A DNA stretch of 64,000 bases from Bacteroidota bacterium (GCA_016178785.1 JACOSO010000096.1:124001-188000), one strand, 5' to 3'. Shown: positions 54,181 through 63,152, counted from the stretch's first letter. Numbers and translations: made by a program. Notes: generated by a model from the letters alone, not told the origin.

Positions 54181-56583
54181 CTATTCATCGCGTAAAGTCT
54201 TAGTTGGGTTCAATGACGCTGTGCTTACTGTTTTATAACCAACAGCCAATACAGCGATGATTGCCATAGCAAAAATAGAAACCGCAAAACTGATCATGCT
54301 TAGCTTTTGATAATATTCCCAGATAGAATCCATCAAGGCATCGGAAGCAAAGTAGCCCATCGCACCTCCAAGTGCAGTTGCGATGCCAAGGTTGACGATA
54401 AATTCGAAGTTGATAACTGCTGCAATATTACTCAATGACGCACCCAATACTTTGCGCACTCCAATCTCCTTCATCTTCTTCACAATATTTAGCGATACCA
54501 ATGTAAACAAACCAATACCGGTCATGAGCGCTGCAAAAAATCCGAGGAAGCCGAACATGATCACTACGTTGGCATTGATTTCATTGGTCTCTTGGAGCTC
54601 CTGATCGATCAACTGGCCGTTGTACTGGGTATTGGGAAAAGTTTCCTTCCATTTCTTTTCCATAAAAGCATTCAGCTCCGCCAATTTTTCAGGTTTTGCC
54701 TTCACCACCAATTGCTGGTATTTGTCGGGAGAAGTGTAGCGTACCATCAAAGGTTGGAGCGGCTCCCACAGCGCACGTGCATAAACATTTTTAACTACAC
54801 CAATCACATAGAACTGAACTGTATCCATCCATACAATTCGCTTGCCTATCGGGCTGTCTTTCCATCCAAACTGTTTAACAAATTCTTCCGAAACTAAAAC
54901 AGATTCCTTTCGATCTGTTTCAGAATCTTTTTGAAATTTCCTTCCTGAAAGCAGGGTCATATCCATCACTTCGAAATAGTTATCGCCTACGTCCATGATG
55001 TCAACTTCACGTACCAGTGATTCAAATTTTACAGGGTCGTTGTAAAACGAATTGGCAATATGATTTTTTGTTCCTGCAATTAATTCTATGTCTTTGTTTG
55101 ATGACAAGGCATCGCGATATGTATTGAAAGCGCCTTCATTGTTCACCCAAGTCGAAATTACCCCATGGGTCGCAAATCCTAAATCATAATTCTTCTGGTA
55201 CTTTCCATTATCGTAGAAAGCAACTCCCATAATTATCCCGAGCAGGGAAATCACAAACTGCCCACCTAATAAGATGCGAGTAAACCAATTGGTGCCCCCA
55301 AACTTCGCTGTTCCTTTCAGGATACTCACAGGTTCAAATGAGGTCACATAAAATGCCGGATAGCCACCTGCAATCAATGCCGTAATCACGAGCAACGCAA
55401 TGAGGAAGGCCATAAAGCCCAAGTTCTCTGAATAGTTCAACTTCAATTCAAGCCAGGGCCACATTGCATCATAGGCTGGTGCAAGCCACTCGGCCATCAG
55501 CATTCCGGCCAGGAGACCAAAAAAACAGAGCAAAAGATTTTCGGAGAGGAATTGAAAAACCAACTGACTGCGAAGGCCTCCCATCACTTTGCGAAGTCCT
55601 ATTTCCTTAAGGCGTCTGCTTGATATGGCAATGGAGGTATTAGTAAAATTAAAGCACGCCAATAATAAAAGCAGAGCTGCCATTATTGCAGGAACCGTGA
55701 TGGCTTCATCCGGAACTCCACCATTGAGCCAATCGCCATTGACACGCGGGTTCTGGCGATTGCGCTTCATCATGCCTTTGAAATTTTCGAGATAATACGA
55801 GGTAACTTTAAAATCTTCACGCACTTTATTTTGAGGTGCTACATACTGTTGCAATTGCCTGGTTACTTCAGGCACTCGCGAAGGGTCGTTAATCTGAAGA
55901 AACAACGTGTTCCACCTAAACCAGCTGGTTTCGGTGTTGTCCTTATCTAAATTGACATCCCAAAAATTATCGTACAAAGCGACAGCCTCAAACCGAAAAC
56001 TGGAATTAAGAGGTAGCTGTTGAAAAACTCCACCCACAGTAAATTCTTTTAGCATGCGCTGGCCGTCACTCTTCAGTATCACCTGAGTAATTTGCTTGCC
56101 TACTACATCCTCGCTGTTAAAATATTTTTTCGCTACAACATCGCTAATAAAAACTTTGCTTTTATCATGAAAATCTGCAAACGATCCATACTTTAACTGA
56201 TAGGTAAACAAATCGAAGAAAGCCGAATCCACAAAGGCAAACTGAGTACCGAAGATCTCTTCACCAATACGGATATCAGTGTAGGTAGAGGTATAGCGAA
56301 CTACTTTCGATACATCCTTAAAATTATTTCTCACATGACCTGCCAGCGGATTCGGCACCATGCCGTACCGCTCATGCTTGCCCTGAAACTCCCGGTTAAA
56401 TTGAACGCGATAAATTTTATCAGCATTCAATTGAGTATTGTCCCAACTGGCGGCAAACTCCCAATTCACATACGCTACAATGCAGCAGGCAATGGCAATT
56501 CCCATTCCGAAAACATTGATGAGAATAAATACTTTGTTCTTCATCAACGACCGCAGCGTTATAAGAAAGTAATTTTTGATCAT
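54181..56583 (-). CDS. MacB-like ABC transporter permease (FtsX fold), copy 2
   Basis: An 800-residue paralogue of the neighbouring permease with the same layout: N-terminal span (VFILINVFGMGIAIACCIV), periplasmic domain, coupling block LKEIGLRKVMGGLRSQLVFQF, middle spans, second periplasmic region, and C-terminal block KEIGVRKVLGASLSNIA. The two copies are clearly diverged, so this is an old duplication. Both use the same strand as the LolD-type ATPase and HlyD adaptor upstream, although a terminator-like hairpin separates them from those genes. Confidence 0.92.
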   Translation of the reverse strand: MIKNYFLITLRSLMKNKVFILINVFGMGIAIACCIVAYVNWEFAASWDNTQLNADKIYRVQFNREFQGKHERYGMVPNPLAGHVRNNFKDVSKVVRYTSTYTDIRIGEEIFGTQFAFVDSAFFDLFTYQLKYGSFADFHDKSKVFISDVVAKKYFNSEDVVGKQITQVILKSDGQRMLKEFTVGGVFQQLPLNSSFRFEAVALYDNFWDVNLDKDNTETSWFRWNTLFLQINDPSRVPEVTRQLQQYVAPQNKVREDFKVTSYYLENFKGMMKRNRQNPRVNGDWLNGGVPDEAITVPAIMAALLLLLACFNFTNTSIAISSRRLKEIGLRKVMGGLRSQLVFQFLSENLLLCFFGLLAGMLMAEWLAPAYDAMWPWLELKLNYSENLGFMAFLIALLVITALIAGGYPAFYVTSFEPVSILKGTAKFGGTNWFTRILLGGQFVISLLGIIMGVAFYDNGKYQKNYDLGFATHGVISTWVNNEGAFNTYRDALSSNKDIELIAGTKNHIANSFYNDPVKFESLVREVDIMDVGDNYFEVMDMTLLSGRKFQKDSETDRKESVLVSEEFVKQFGWKDSPIGKRIVWMDTVQFYVIGVVKNVYARALWEPLQPLMVRYTSPDKYQQLVVKAKPEKLAELNAFMEKKWKETFPNTQYNGQLIDQELQETNEINANVVIMFGFLGFFAALMTGIGLFTLVSLNIVKKMKEIGVRKVLGASLSNIAAVINFEFIVNLGIATALGGAMGYFASDALMDSIWEYYQKLSMISFAVSIFAMAIIAVLAVGYKTVSTASLNPTKTLRDE

Positions 56584-56732
56584 GGGTATGCGAGTTTATA
56601 CTAAGACGTCAACAAGCGTCAACTCGTTGCAATACAAAGCCAATAAATATGCCGAATGAGAAATGTCTATTCCTGTATGAAAATCCAAACCCTCTGTTCG
56701 GTTGGTGTACGGTGATGAACAGATCGTGTTCG

Positions 56733-56804
56733 ATTACCTCACCCCGGCCCTCTCCAAAGGAGAGGGAGTAAAGTCCTCTCCTCTGGAGAGGATTTAGATA
56801 AGGT
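56733..56804. repeat. REP-like palindromic element, double hairpin
   Basis: ttacctcaccccgg is followed by the palindrome ccctctccaaaggagaggg (56748-56766) and a second hairpin cctctcctctggagagg (56775-56791), then ataaggta. The cctcacccc plus ccctctcc arrangement is shared with 5360-5399 and with the interior of the element at 46782-46959. Confidence 0.75.
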
Positions 56805-56838
56805 AAAAAAATAAAGTCCCGTGGTGCGGGACTTTATT
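56805..56838 (-). terminator. Terminator downstream of the LolD-type ATPase
   Basis: A perfect 11-bp stem (56811-56821 with 56827-56837), 5-base loop and a T-run on the minus strand. It sits about 120 bp after the ATPase stop and should stop transcription before the permease genes. Confidence 0.8.
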
Positions 56839-56956
56839 CTTAACCTAAACCTAAACTATGAAGAACGAATCAGGACTCTTTCGTTCCTGAAGTCTTATCA
56901 GGGTTTTTCTAATTTTCAGGATTAGCTAAAATCCTGCAAATCCAAAAATCCTGATC

Positions 56957-57646
56957 TTAGATGTGAAATTGTTCTTTGATGTTTTCAGTAACGATTTTCC
57001 CATCAAACAAGTTAACGATGCGATGCGCATAGTTGGCATCATAAGGAGAGTGCGTTACCATCAAGATAGTAGTGCCTTCTTCATTTAATTGAGAAAGAAG
57101 TTTCATTACTTCTTCACCATTGGCCGAATCCAAGTTACCGGTAGGTTCATCGGCCAGGATTACTTTTGGTTTTGCTACGATGGCGCGGGAAATTGCCACA
57201 CGTTGTTGCTGACCACCCGACAATTGCTGAGGGAAGTGATTTCTGCGGTGCATGATGTTCATGCGCTCCAATACTTCTTCCACTCTTTTCTTACGCTCAT
57301 CTGAAGGCACTTTCATGTAAAGCAATGGAAGCTCTACGTTTTCAAACACCGTGAGTTCATCAATCAAATTGAAACTCTGGAACACAAAGCCGATTGAGCC
57401 TTTGCGCAATTGCGCGCGCTGGCGCTCAGAATATTTTGAAACTTCGTTTTCGCCAAAAAAATATTCACCGCCACTGGGGTTGTCGAGCAAACCAAGGATG
57501 TTTAGCAGCGTTGATTTACCACAACCTGACGGGCCCATGATGGCTACAAACTCGCCACTCTTAATTTCCAAATTGAGGCTGTTGAGGGCGGTTGTCTCTA
57601 CTTCTTCAGTAGTATAGACTTTTTCGAGGTTTTTTAATTTTATCAT
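56957..57646 (-). CDS. LolD/MacB-type ABC transporter ATP-binding protein
   Basis: A 229-residue ATPase with Walker [11 protein letters not shown]-loop FQSFNLI, signature LSGGQQQR, Walker [13 protein letters not shown] and switch His in MVTHS. The ADEPTGNLD style is that of the LolD/MacB group, which serves FtsX-fold permeases; two of these follow downstream. It lies 129 bp after the HlyD adaptor gene. Together they suggest a MacAB-TolC-like tripartite exporter. Confidence 0.93.
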   Translation of the reverse strand: MIKLKNLEKVYTTEEVETTALNSLNLEIKSGEFVAIMGPSGCGKSTLLNILGLLDNPSGGEYFFGENEVSKYSERQRAQLRKGSIGFVFQSFNLIDELTVFENVELPLLYMKVPSDERKKRVEEVLERMNIMHRRNHFPQQLSGGQQQRVAISRAIVAKPKVILADEPTGNLDSANGEEVMKLLSQLNEEGTTILMVTHSPYDANYAHRIVNLFDGKIVTENIKEQFHI

Positions 57647-57775
57647 ATCGGTGAGGTTAAGAAAAAGATGTTTAACGTTTGGTTTTAGTTTTAAGAGATA
57701 CTTGTTTTTTTTCTGTTGGTTACAAATTACATGATCATAAGACGCTGAACCCGGTAAAAAGTTGCACTCGATCCA

Positions 57776-59032
57776 TTAATTCAATATCAAAACTTCGTTG
57801 TTGCCAAAATTTTCGTATGAAGAAGTAATCACTTTGTCGCCAGGTTTGAGGCCTTCCAATACTTCAAAGTATTCAGAGCCCATCTTGCGGCCGAGCTTAA
57901 CCTCTCGTTTCACAGCACGGTCGGTTCCGGGCTCGACAATGAAGACCCAATTTCCTCCGGTGTCTTTGTAGAATCCACCCATCGGCAATAACAACTCTTG
58001 TGACGGTTGACCCAACTCAATTCTCAAACGAAGTGATTGGCCTCTACGTATGCCTTGAGGAGTTTCGCCTGTAAATTCCATGTCAACTTCAAAACGGCCG
58101 TTGGTGATGTTGGGATAAATGTATTTGATCTCGAGATTATAGGTTTTTCCATCGAAGTCGGTGGTGGCGGGAAGTCCTGTTGAGATTTTTGGCAAATACA
58201 ATTCATCGATCGGTACACGCACTTTGTAACTTCCCACAATATCCACTTGTCCTAATCTTTGCGCTGTGTTAATAGCTTGACCAGTTTCCCAGTGTGCAGA
58301 CATAGTAAGTTGACCATCAACCGGAGCTTTGATATTGAGGTTTTCCAATATTGTTCTCACGGCAATGAGGTTTTGTTTCATTCGGTTTTCTGATACATCA
58401 ATATCTTGCAAGTTCAGAATCCTTCCTACTGAATCTCTCCTATATGCTTCGTAAGTAAATTTTCTGCGCTCAACGTTGTACAAGTAATCCGCCTCGGTCT
58501 TCTCAAAATCCTGTTTTGCGATAAGCTTCTTGTTAAGAAGAACTTTTTGTCTCTCATACTGTGGGCGAAAAATGGCAAGCTGATTATCGATCTGCGCAAG
58601 TGTTTGTCGTTGTTCCAAATCATTTCTCAAAATACCGAGACGGGTGTCACGAGAGCGGTTAATGCTTTGCACCAACTCTGATTCTTGCTGCAAGACCGCA
58701 ATTTCCCGGTTAAGATTAGTTATCTCGAGAATAGGGTCTCCTTTTTTTACAATCGAACCACTTTCGCGAATTACTCGCCTGATATTTCCACCTTCAATCG
58801 CATCAAGGTAAACAGTTCGTGCAGGTTCAACAGTGCCAGTCTGAGGAATGTATTCCTTGAACAAGCCCATCTTCACTTCCGAAATCGTGATCTTATCTTT
58901 TTCGGTTTTAAGTTTGGAGCGCCTGTCGGCAAAAATAAATTGGTAGGCAATAAATAAGATCAAGGCAGCTGAGCCAAGGTATGTTGCTACTTTCTTAACA
59001 GTGAATCTTTTCTTTTCAATCTTCTTGTCCAT
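57776..59032 (-). CDS. HlyD/MacA-type periplasmic adaptor protein
   Basis: A 418-residue adaptor with an N-terminal membrane anchor (YLGSAALILFIAYQFIF), a split lipoyl domain (GGNIRRVIRESGSIVKKGDPIL and the returning NLNIKAPVDGQLTMSAHWETG), a long coiled-coil hairpin between them (about residues 115-230), then beta-barrel and membrane-proximal domains ending in LEGLKPGDKVITSSY. It would bridge the inner-membrane permease to a TolC channel. A candidate sigma-54 promoter lies 35 bp upstream. Confidence 0.92.
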   Translation of the reverse strand: MDKKIEKKRFTVKKVATYLGSAALILFIAYQFIFADRRSKLKTEKDKITISEVKMGLFKEYIPQTGTVEPARTVYLDAIEGGNIRRVIRESGSIVKKGDPILEITNLNREIAVLQQESELVQSINRSRDTRLGILRNDLEQRQTLAQIDNQLAIFRPQYERQKVLLNKKLIAKQDFEKTEADYLYNVERRKFTYEAYRRDSVGRILNLQDIDVSENRMKQNLIAVRTILENLNIKAPVDGQLTMSAHWETGQAINTAQRLGQVDIVGSYKVRVPIDELYLPKISTGLPATTDFDGKTYNLEIKYIYPNITNGRFEVDMEFTGETPQGIRRGQSLRLRIELGQPSQELLLPMGGFYKDTGGNWVFIVEPGTDRAVKREVKLGRKMGSEYFEVLEGLKPGDKVITSSYENFGNNEVLILN

Positions 59033-59068
59033 GCACTAAGAGCTTTTCGGTTTTGTGATCACTATTAG

Positions 59069-59084
59069 CCAAGTTGTGTGCCAA
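59069..59084 (-). promoter_or_regulatory. Candidate sigma-54 promoter of hlyD
   Basis: On the minus strand TTGGCACACAACTTGG (59084 to 59069) fits the -24/-12 form: a perfect TGGCAC, then TTGG in place of TTGC at the right spacing. It is 37 bp before the hlyD start. One key -12 base deviates. Confidence 0.4.
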
Positions 59085-59154
59085 CATGATAACGGGCTTT
59101 TCGGTATGGATTTCGGGTTTTGTGTCCGATTTCAAGTTCAAATGTGAACGAGCC

Positions 59155-59170
59155 TGTCCGTATGCGGACA
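59155..59170. promoter_or_regulatory. Palindromic enhancer-like site
   Basis: tgtccgtatgcggaca is a 6-bp perfect inverted repeat around a 4-base centre, with a half-site tgtccga at 59122-59128. It is about 71-86 bp upstream of the -24 element, a usual distance for an enhancer bound by an NtrC-type activator. Confidence 0.5.
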
Positions 59171-59429
59171 AAATTTTTATAGCTTTGAATCAGAAAACTG
59201 CGATTACTCTTAAAACGAAGCCATTTCATCTAACGGTATCAATATTGATAAAACAATTTGAAAATTTGAAAATGAGGCAATTTGAAAATAGGGGATTAAT
59301 TTCTGACGAGAACTCACGATTTCATTTGCCAATCGGTCAGTTGAAATTTTCCAGTAACTGGTTGCAGTTTCAAGTCCCAACAATAAATTTTCAAATCCTC
59401 AAATTTTAAAATCTTCAAATCACTGTAGA

Positions 59430-60815
59430 ATGAACGAAAACAGGCAAGGAAAAATTTTAATTGTTGACGACAACGAAGATTTGCTGAAGGCTGCCAAGAT
59501 TTTTCTCAAGCGTCATTTCGCACAAGTTGATGTAGAAAAAAATCCTGAAAGCATTCCCGCGCTGATGGCTAATGAAGACTACGATGTGATTTTGCTCGAC
59601 ATGAATTTCACTAAAGATGTGAGCAGTGGCAGCGAGGGTTATTATTGGCTCCAAAAGATTTTAGATATCGATCCGTCATCGGTTGTGGTATTGATTACAG
59701 CTTATGGGGATGTTCAAATGGCGGTGAAAGCAATCAAGGCCGGTGCAACTGATTTTGTTTTGAAGCCCTGGGAAAATGAAAAACTTCTCGCCACACTTTT
59801 TTCGTCCATGCGCTTGCGCGAATCACGAGATCAGATTCAAACATTGAAAATTAAAAATCAGGAGATCAATCACGCCCTTAACGAAAAATTCAGCGACATC
59901 ATTGGCCAAAGCCAATCCATGCAGAAGATTTTTCAAACGGTGGAACGAGTGGCTCTCACAGATGCCAATGTTCTGATCCTAGGCGAAAACGGCACAGGAA
60001 AAGAAATGATCGCGCGCGCCATTCACAGGAACTCTCAAAGAAAAAGTGAATCGTTTGTCTCTGTTGATTTAGGCTCTGTAACTGAAACACTCTTTGAAAG
60101 TGAGCTCTTTGGTCATAAGCGAGGATCATTCACCGATGCAAAAGAAGATAGAGTCGGTCGTTTTGAATTGGCTAACAGCGGAACGCTTTTTCTTGACGAA
60201 ATCGGAAACTTATCAATGCCGCTGCAGGCAAAACTTCTGACCGTTCTTCAAAACAGAAAAGTAAGTCGTGTTGGTGCGAACAAAGAAGTACCGGTTAATA
60301 TCAGACTGATCTGCGCCACCAACATGCCTCTCTATGAAATGGTGAAGGAAAATAAATTCAGACAGGATTTGTTGTATCGAATCAACACGATTGAAGTTGA
60401 GATTCCTCCTTTGCGAGAGCGGCCGGAAGATATTCCTTTGCTCGCCCAATATTTTTTGAAAAGCTACAATGGCAAATACGGAAAGAACATTTCCAAAATC
60501 AGTGATGCAGCCCTCGCGCGTATGAACAAACATTCCTGGCCGGGTAATATTCGTGAACTTCAACATTCACTTGAAAGAGCCGTGATCATGAGCAGTGCTT
60601 CAGTTTTGCAGCCAGAAGATTTTAATTTGAATGCCGTAAGCACAAAAGAAAACGAAGGAGGGTTGAACCTTGACGCATTTAATCTAGAAGAAGTTGAAAA
60701 ACTGCTGATCCGCAAAGTGCTGAAAAAATACAATGGCAACATTACCCAGGCAGCCGCAGAACTCGGCCTCACACGCTCATCACTTTACAGAAGATTGGAG
60801 AAACATGGACTTTAA
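59430..60815 (+). CDS. NtrC-type sigma-54-dependent response regulator
   Basis: A 461-residue regulator: receiver domain (phospho-Asp in VILLDMNF near residue 54, LITAYG, LKPW), AAA+ domain with Walker A GENGTGKE and Walker B GTLFLDEIGN, and a Fis-type HTH (NITQAAAELGLTRSSLYRRL). The sigma-54-contacting loop reads GSFTDA in place of the canonical GAFTGA. It is divergent from hlyD and in line with a histidine kinase. It presumably controls the HlyD-LolD exporter. rpoN is present at 28999. Confidence 0.93.
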   Translation: MNENRQGKILIVDDNEDLLKAAKIFLKRHFAQVDVEKNPESIPALMANEDYDVILLDMNFTKDVSSGSEGYYWLQKILDIDPSSVVVLITAYGDVQMAVKAIKAGATDFVLKPWENEKLLATLFSSMRLRESRDQIQTLKIKNQEINHALNEKFSDIIGQSQSMQKIFQTVERVALTDANVLILGENGTGKEMIARAIHRNSQRKSESFVSVDLGSVTETLFESELFGHKRGSFTDAKEDRVGRFELANSGTLFLDEIGNLSMPLQAKLLTVLQNRKVSRVGANKEVPVNIRLICATNMPLYEMVKENKFRQDLLYRINTIEVEIPPLRERPEDIPLLAQYFLKSYNGKYGKNISKISDAALARMNKHSWPGNIRELQHSLERAVIMSSASVLQPEDFNLNAVSTKENEGGLNLDAFNLEEVEKLLIRKVLKKYNGNITQAAAELGLTRSSLYRRLEKHGL

Positions 60816-60817
60816 TT

Positions 60818-60886
60818 AGTCAATAGTCCATTGTCCATAGTCGATAGCAGGCTATGGACCATCGACCATCGACCATCGACTAAATT
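60818..60886. repeat. Intergenic repeat, gtccatag/ccatcgac class
   Basis: Contains attgtccatagtcgat (60830-60845), identical to 2115-2130, followed by ctatgga and three tandem ccatcgac units. It separates the regulator from its kinase. Confidence 0.7.
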
Positions 60887-62224
60887 ATGAAAGACTTTCG
60901 CATACGGGTTATTTTTCGAGTGGTGATGTTGGGTGCATCGGTTGCTCTTTTTATTTTCATGCTCTCGCGCCCCAACATGATTTTTGCTGCGGGACTCAAT
61001 TTCTTTGTGATCATTTTTCAGTTGGTTGAATTATACAAATTCACTTCACAGACTAATCGCAAACTCACCCGCTTTCTCGAATCTGTCCGTTATTCTGATT
61101 TTGCCTCTGGCTTCGCAGCCGATAATAAACTCGGCAAGAGTTTTAAAGATCTTAACGAATCCTTCAACGGAGTACTGGAGGCATTTCGCAAAGCGCGATC
61201 AGAGAAAGAAGAAAACTGGCAATACTTAAACACCATTGTCCAACAAGTTCGCACAGGTATCATCTCTTTTGACGATGCGGGCAACGTGGAATTGATGAAT
61301 GCCAACGCTAAAAAGTTTGTAGGCATCTCTAACTTGAAAAACATCAATGAGCTCACAGAAAAAAATCCAAAACTGTTTGCTTCATTGATGGAAGTGCAGA
61401 CGGGCAAAGGAGCCCTTTACAAAACAAATGAATTTCTTTTGACGCTTCAGGCAACTGAGTTGCGCATTCGCGGAAATACAGTGAAACTGGTTACGATGCA
61501 AAACATTCAGACAGAATTGCAACAACAAGAAATTGAGGCTTGGCAAAACCTCACACGCGTACTTCGGCACGAGATCATGAACTCTATCACTCCTATTTCT
61601 TCGCTCACCTCTACCCTTCGTGAAATCCTGGATCACGAGTTGGTGAAAAAGGAAAATGACTATGAAATGAAGGCCGATGTGGCAGATGACCTGCGCGAAG
61701 GATTGGGCACTATCGAGAGCCGAAGCAAAGGGTTGATCAAGTTTATTGACGCGTATCGCGAATACACTTCGCTGCCCCAGCCTAAAATCAAAACGGTCCT
61801 GTTAAAAGAATTGATCGACAAGACAGCGCAGTTCATGCGACAGCAATTGAAAAAGACTTCGATCGATTTTTCAAGTTCGTGCAGCTCGGATTACCTCACT
61901 GTTCAGGCCGATGCAGAAATGATCGAGCAAGTACTCATCAACTTAGTGAAGAACTCTATGGAATCGTTATCGCAAAATGGGCATGGCAAAATTGAACTGA
62001 GCGGAAGATACGATGGCCAAAACGTTCTTGTCGAAGTTGCCGACAATGGCCCGGGAATTATACCAGAAGCGATCAACAGAATATTCGTTCCGTTCTTCAC
62101 TACTAAAAAAACAGGATCAGGAATTGGCCTTGCCCTCTCCCGTCAAATCATGCAAATGCATAACGGGTCATTGACTGTGGAATCGCAGCCAGAAGTGAAG
62201 ACGGTGTTTACGTTGAGGTTTTAG
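60887..62224 (+). CDS. Sensor histidine kinase
   Basis: A 445-residue kinase with two N-terminal spans (VVMLGASVALFIFML, MIFAAGLNFFVIIFQLV), a linker, a PAS-like domain (NTIVQQVRTGIISFDDAGNV), the phospho-acceptor region LRHEIMNSITPI and the ATP-binding boxes (NLVKNSMESL, DNGPGI, GSGIGLALS). There is almost no periplasmic part between the spans, so it probably senses membrane or cytosolic signals. It pairs with the NtrC-type regulator upstream. Its last ~43 codons are duplicated at 62912-63044. Confidence 0.93.
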   Translation: MKDFRIRVIFRVVMLGASVALFIFMLSRPNMIFAAGLNFFVIIFQLVELYKFTSQTNRKLTRFLESVRYSDFASGFAADNKLGKSFKDLNESFNGVLEAFRKARSEKEENWQYLNTIVQQVRTGIISFDDAGNVELMNANAKKFVGISNLKNINELTEKNPKLFASLMEVQTGKGALYKTNEFLLTLQATELRIRGNTVKLVTMQNIQTELQQQEIEAWQNLTRVLRHEIMNSITPISSLTSTLREILDHELVKKENDYEMKADVADDLREGLGTIESRSKGLIKFIDAYREYTSLPQPKIKTVLLKELIDKTAQFMRQQLKKTSIDFSSSCSSDYLTVQADAEMIEQVLINLVKNSMESLSQNGHGKIELSGRYDGQNVLVEVADNGPGIIPEAINRIFVPFFTTKKTGSGIGLALSRQIMQMHNGSLTVESQPEVKTVFTLRF

Positions 62225-62352
62225 ATTGACTTTATCCTTGGTTGACCAAACATTTTTTATTGCTGCTACTGATCAGGTTACATTCAACAATTTGATGTTC
62301 GAGTTTTGTACTCGCGCTTCATACAAGTATCTTTGTCTAAATAGTTTTTCAC

Positions 62353-62589
62353 ATGAGCACCTCCTTAATCAAAAAGAAGCTTCACCGCTACATAGAAACA
62401 GCAGAAGCAAAAAAATTGAAAGCGTTCTATACAATAGTGGAAGGTGAAATCAAAACCCAAAGTAGCGCAATAACATTGCAAGAATTGAATCATAGAATAT
62501 CTGATTTTGAAAACGGCAAGGTGAAAGGCCTCTCGTGGGAAGAAGTAAAACAACGCGCAAGAAAATCAGCCCATCGCAAACATGCCTGA
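62353..62589 (+). CDS. Antitoxin of a type II toxin-antitoxin pair
   Basis: A 78-residue protein of the short addiction-module antitoxin type: an N-terminal helical part, ELNHRISDFENGKVKGLSWEEV, and a basic C-terminus. The following toxin frame overlaps it by 8 bp, the usual coupling for such pairs. Because the toxin is frameshifted, the antitoxin may now be without a partner. The family call rests on the partner and the SWEEV-type ending. Confidence 0.72.
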   Translation: MSTSLIKKKLHRYIETAEAKKLKAFYTIVEGEIKTQSSAITLQELNHRISDFENGKVKGLSWEEVKQRARKSAHRKHA

Positions 62590-62880
62590 TGTCCTCTTTC
62601 ATCCGATAGCGGATGCTGAGTATACCGAAGCCTACGAGTGGTATGAAAACCAAAAAGTTGTTTAGGAAAAGAGTTTGAAAATTGCGTTGAGAAAAAACTA
62701 AACCAGATAATTTTTAACCCCCTTCGGTACGCAAAGAAAAGAGGCATTCACAGAGAAGCATTAGTGGAAACTTTTCCCTATGTAATTGTTTACAAATTCT
62801 ACCCCAAAGAGAGTCTCATTTTCGTTTCATCTATTTTCCACGCCAGCCGTAACCCGAAAAAGAAATACAGGAGAAGATAA
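62582..62880 (+). pseudogene. ParE/RelE-like toxin, frameshifted
   Basis: The frame starting at 62582 (MPDVLFHPIADAEYTEAYEW) stops after 27 codons. One base added to the A-run near 62651-62655 restores a full toxin of about 99 residues: LGKEFENCVEKKLNQI, then NPLRYAKKRGIHREALVETF and YVIVYKFYPKE, VSSIFHASRNPKKK, the ParE-fold pattern. The toxin is inactive as read, unless the missing base is a sequencing error. Confidence 0.78.
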
Positions 62881-62911
62881 TATTAAGGATCGCTACCGGT
62901 CTTTCTTTCTC

Positions 62912-63044
62912 TTCTTTTACAACCAAGAAAACCGGATCAAGAATTGGCCTCGCACTTTCTCACCAAATCATGCAAATGCACAATAGATTACTGGCTGTGG
63001 AATCGCAGCCAGAAGTCAATACTGTGTTTACTCTTCGGTTCTAA
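62912..63044 (+). pseudogene. Diverged duplicate of the histidine kinase 3' end
   Basis: The frame FTTKKTGSRIGLALSHQ through MQMHN and VESQPEVNTVFTLRF to a stop at 63042-63044 matches the last ~43 codons of the kinase at 60887-62224 with few substitutions. The first Gly-to-Arg change in the GSGIG box would disable ATP binding. Nothing of the rest of a kinase is present. Confidence 0.82.
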
Positions 63045-63118
63045 GTGGTGGTAATTTAAAATAATATTACTGATAATCAAATACTTACGAAAATATTGTA
63101 ATTTTTTCAAACAGTACT

Positions 63119-63152
63119 TGGCCATACATAGTACTATCACCGTATAAGGCCA
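63119..63152. promoter_or_regulatory. Possible PadR operator
   Basis: tggccatac (63119-63127) and gtataaggcca (63142-63152) form a spaced inverted repeat with a two-base bulge, 24 bp before the PadR gene. PadR regulators usually bind dyads in their own promoters. Confidence 0.4.

Larger units (their letters stand above)
56584..56956. other. 373-bp gap between permease copy 2 and the LolD-type ATPase
   Basis: Contents from left to right: near the permease start, two cgtcaac words ten bases apart (56607-56623) that could be a binding site; a REP-like double hairpin (56733-56804); a strong hairpin terminator (56805-56838); and a caggatt-class repeat (56898-56955). I see no gene and no convincing -7 element for the permease. 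Confidence 0.6.
59033..59429. other. 397-bp divergent gap between hlyD and the NtrC-type regulator
   Basis: The left third carries the sigma-54-like element (59069-59084) and the palindrome (59155-59170). The right two thirds (59245-59420) are mostly words of the tttgaaaatttgaaaat / ttcaaatcctcaaatttt class, an intergenic repeat type. No -7 TAnnTTTG element pointing toward the regulator gene stands out. Confidence 0.55.

Noticed and set aside
56628-56643. Sigma-54-like TTGGC...TTGCA upstream of permease copy 2 (minus strand)
   Set aside because: GG and GC are 9 bp apart in place of the required 10, so the spacing is wrong.
62786-62986. 66-codon open frame after the toxin
   Set aside because: It reads the toxin tail and kinase duplicate out of frame; both have better explanations in other frames.
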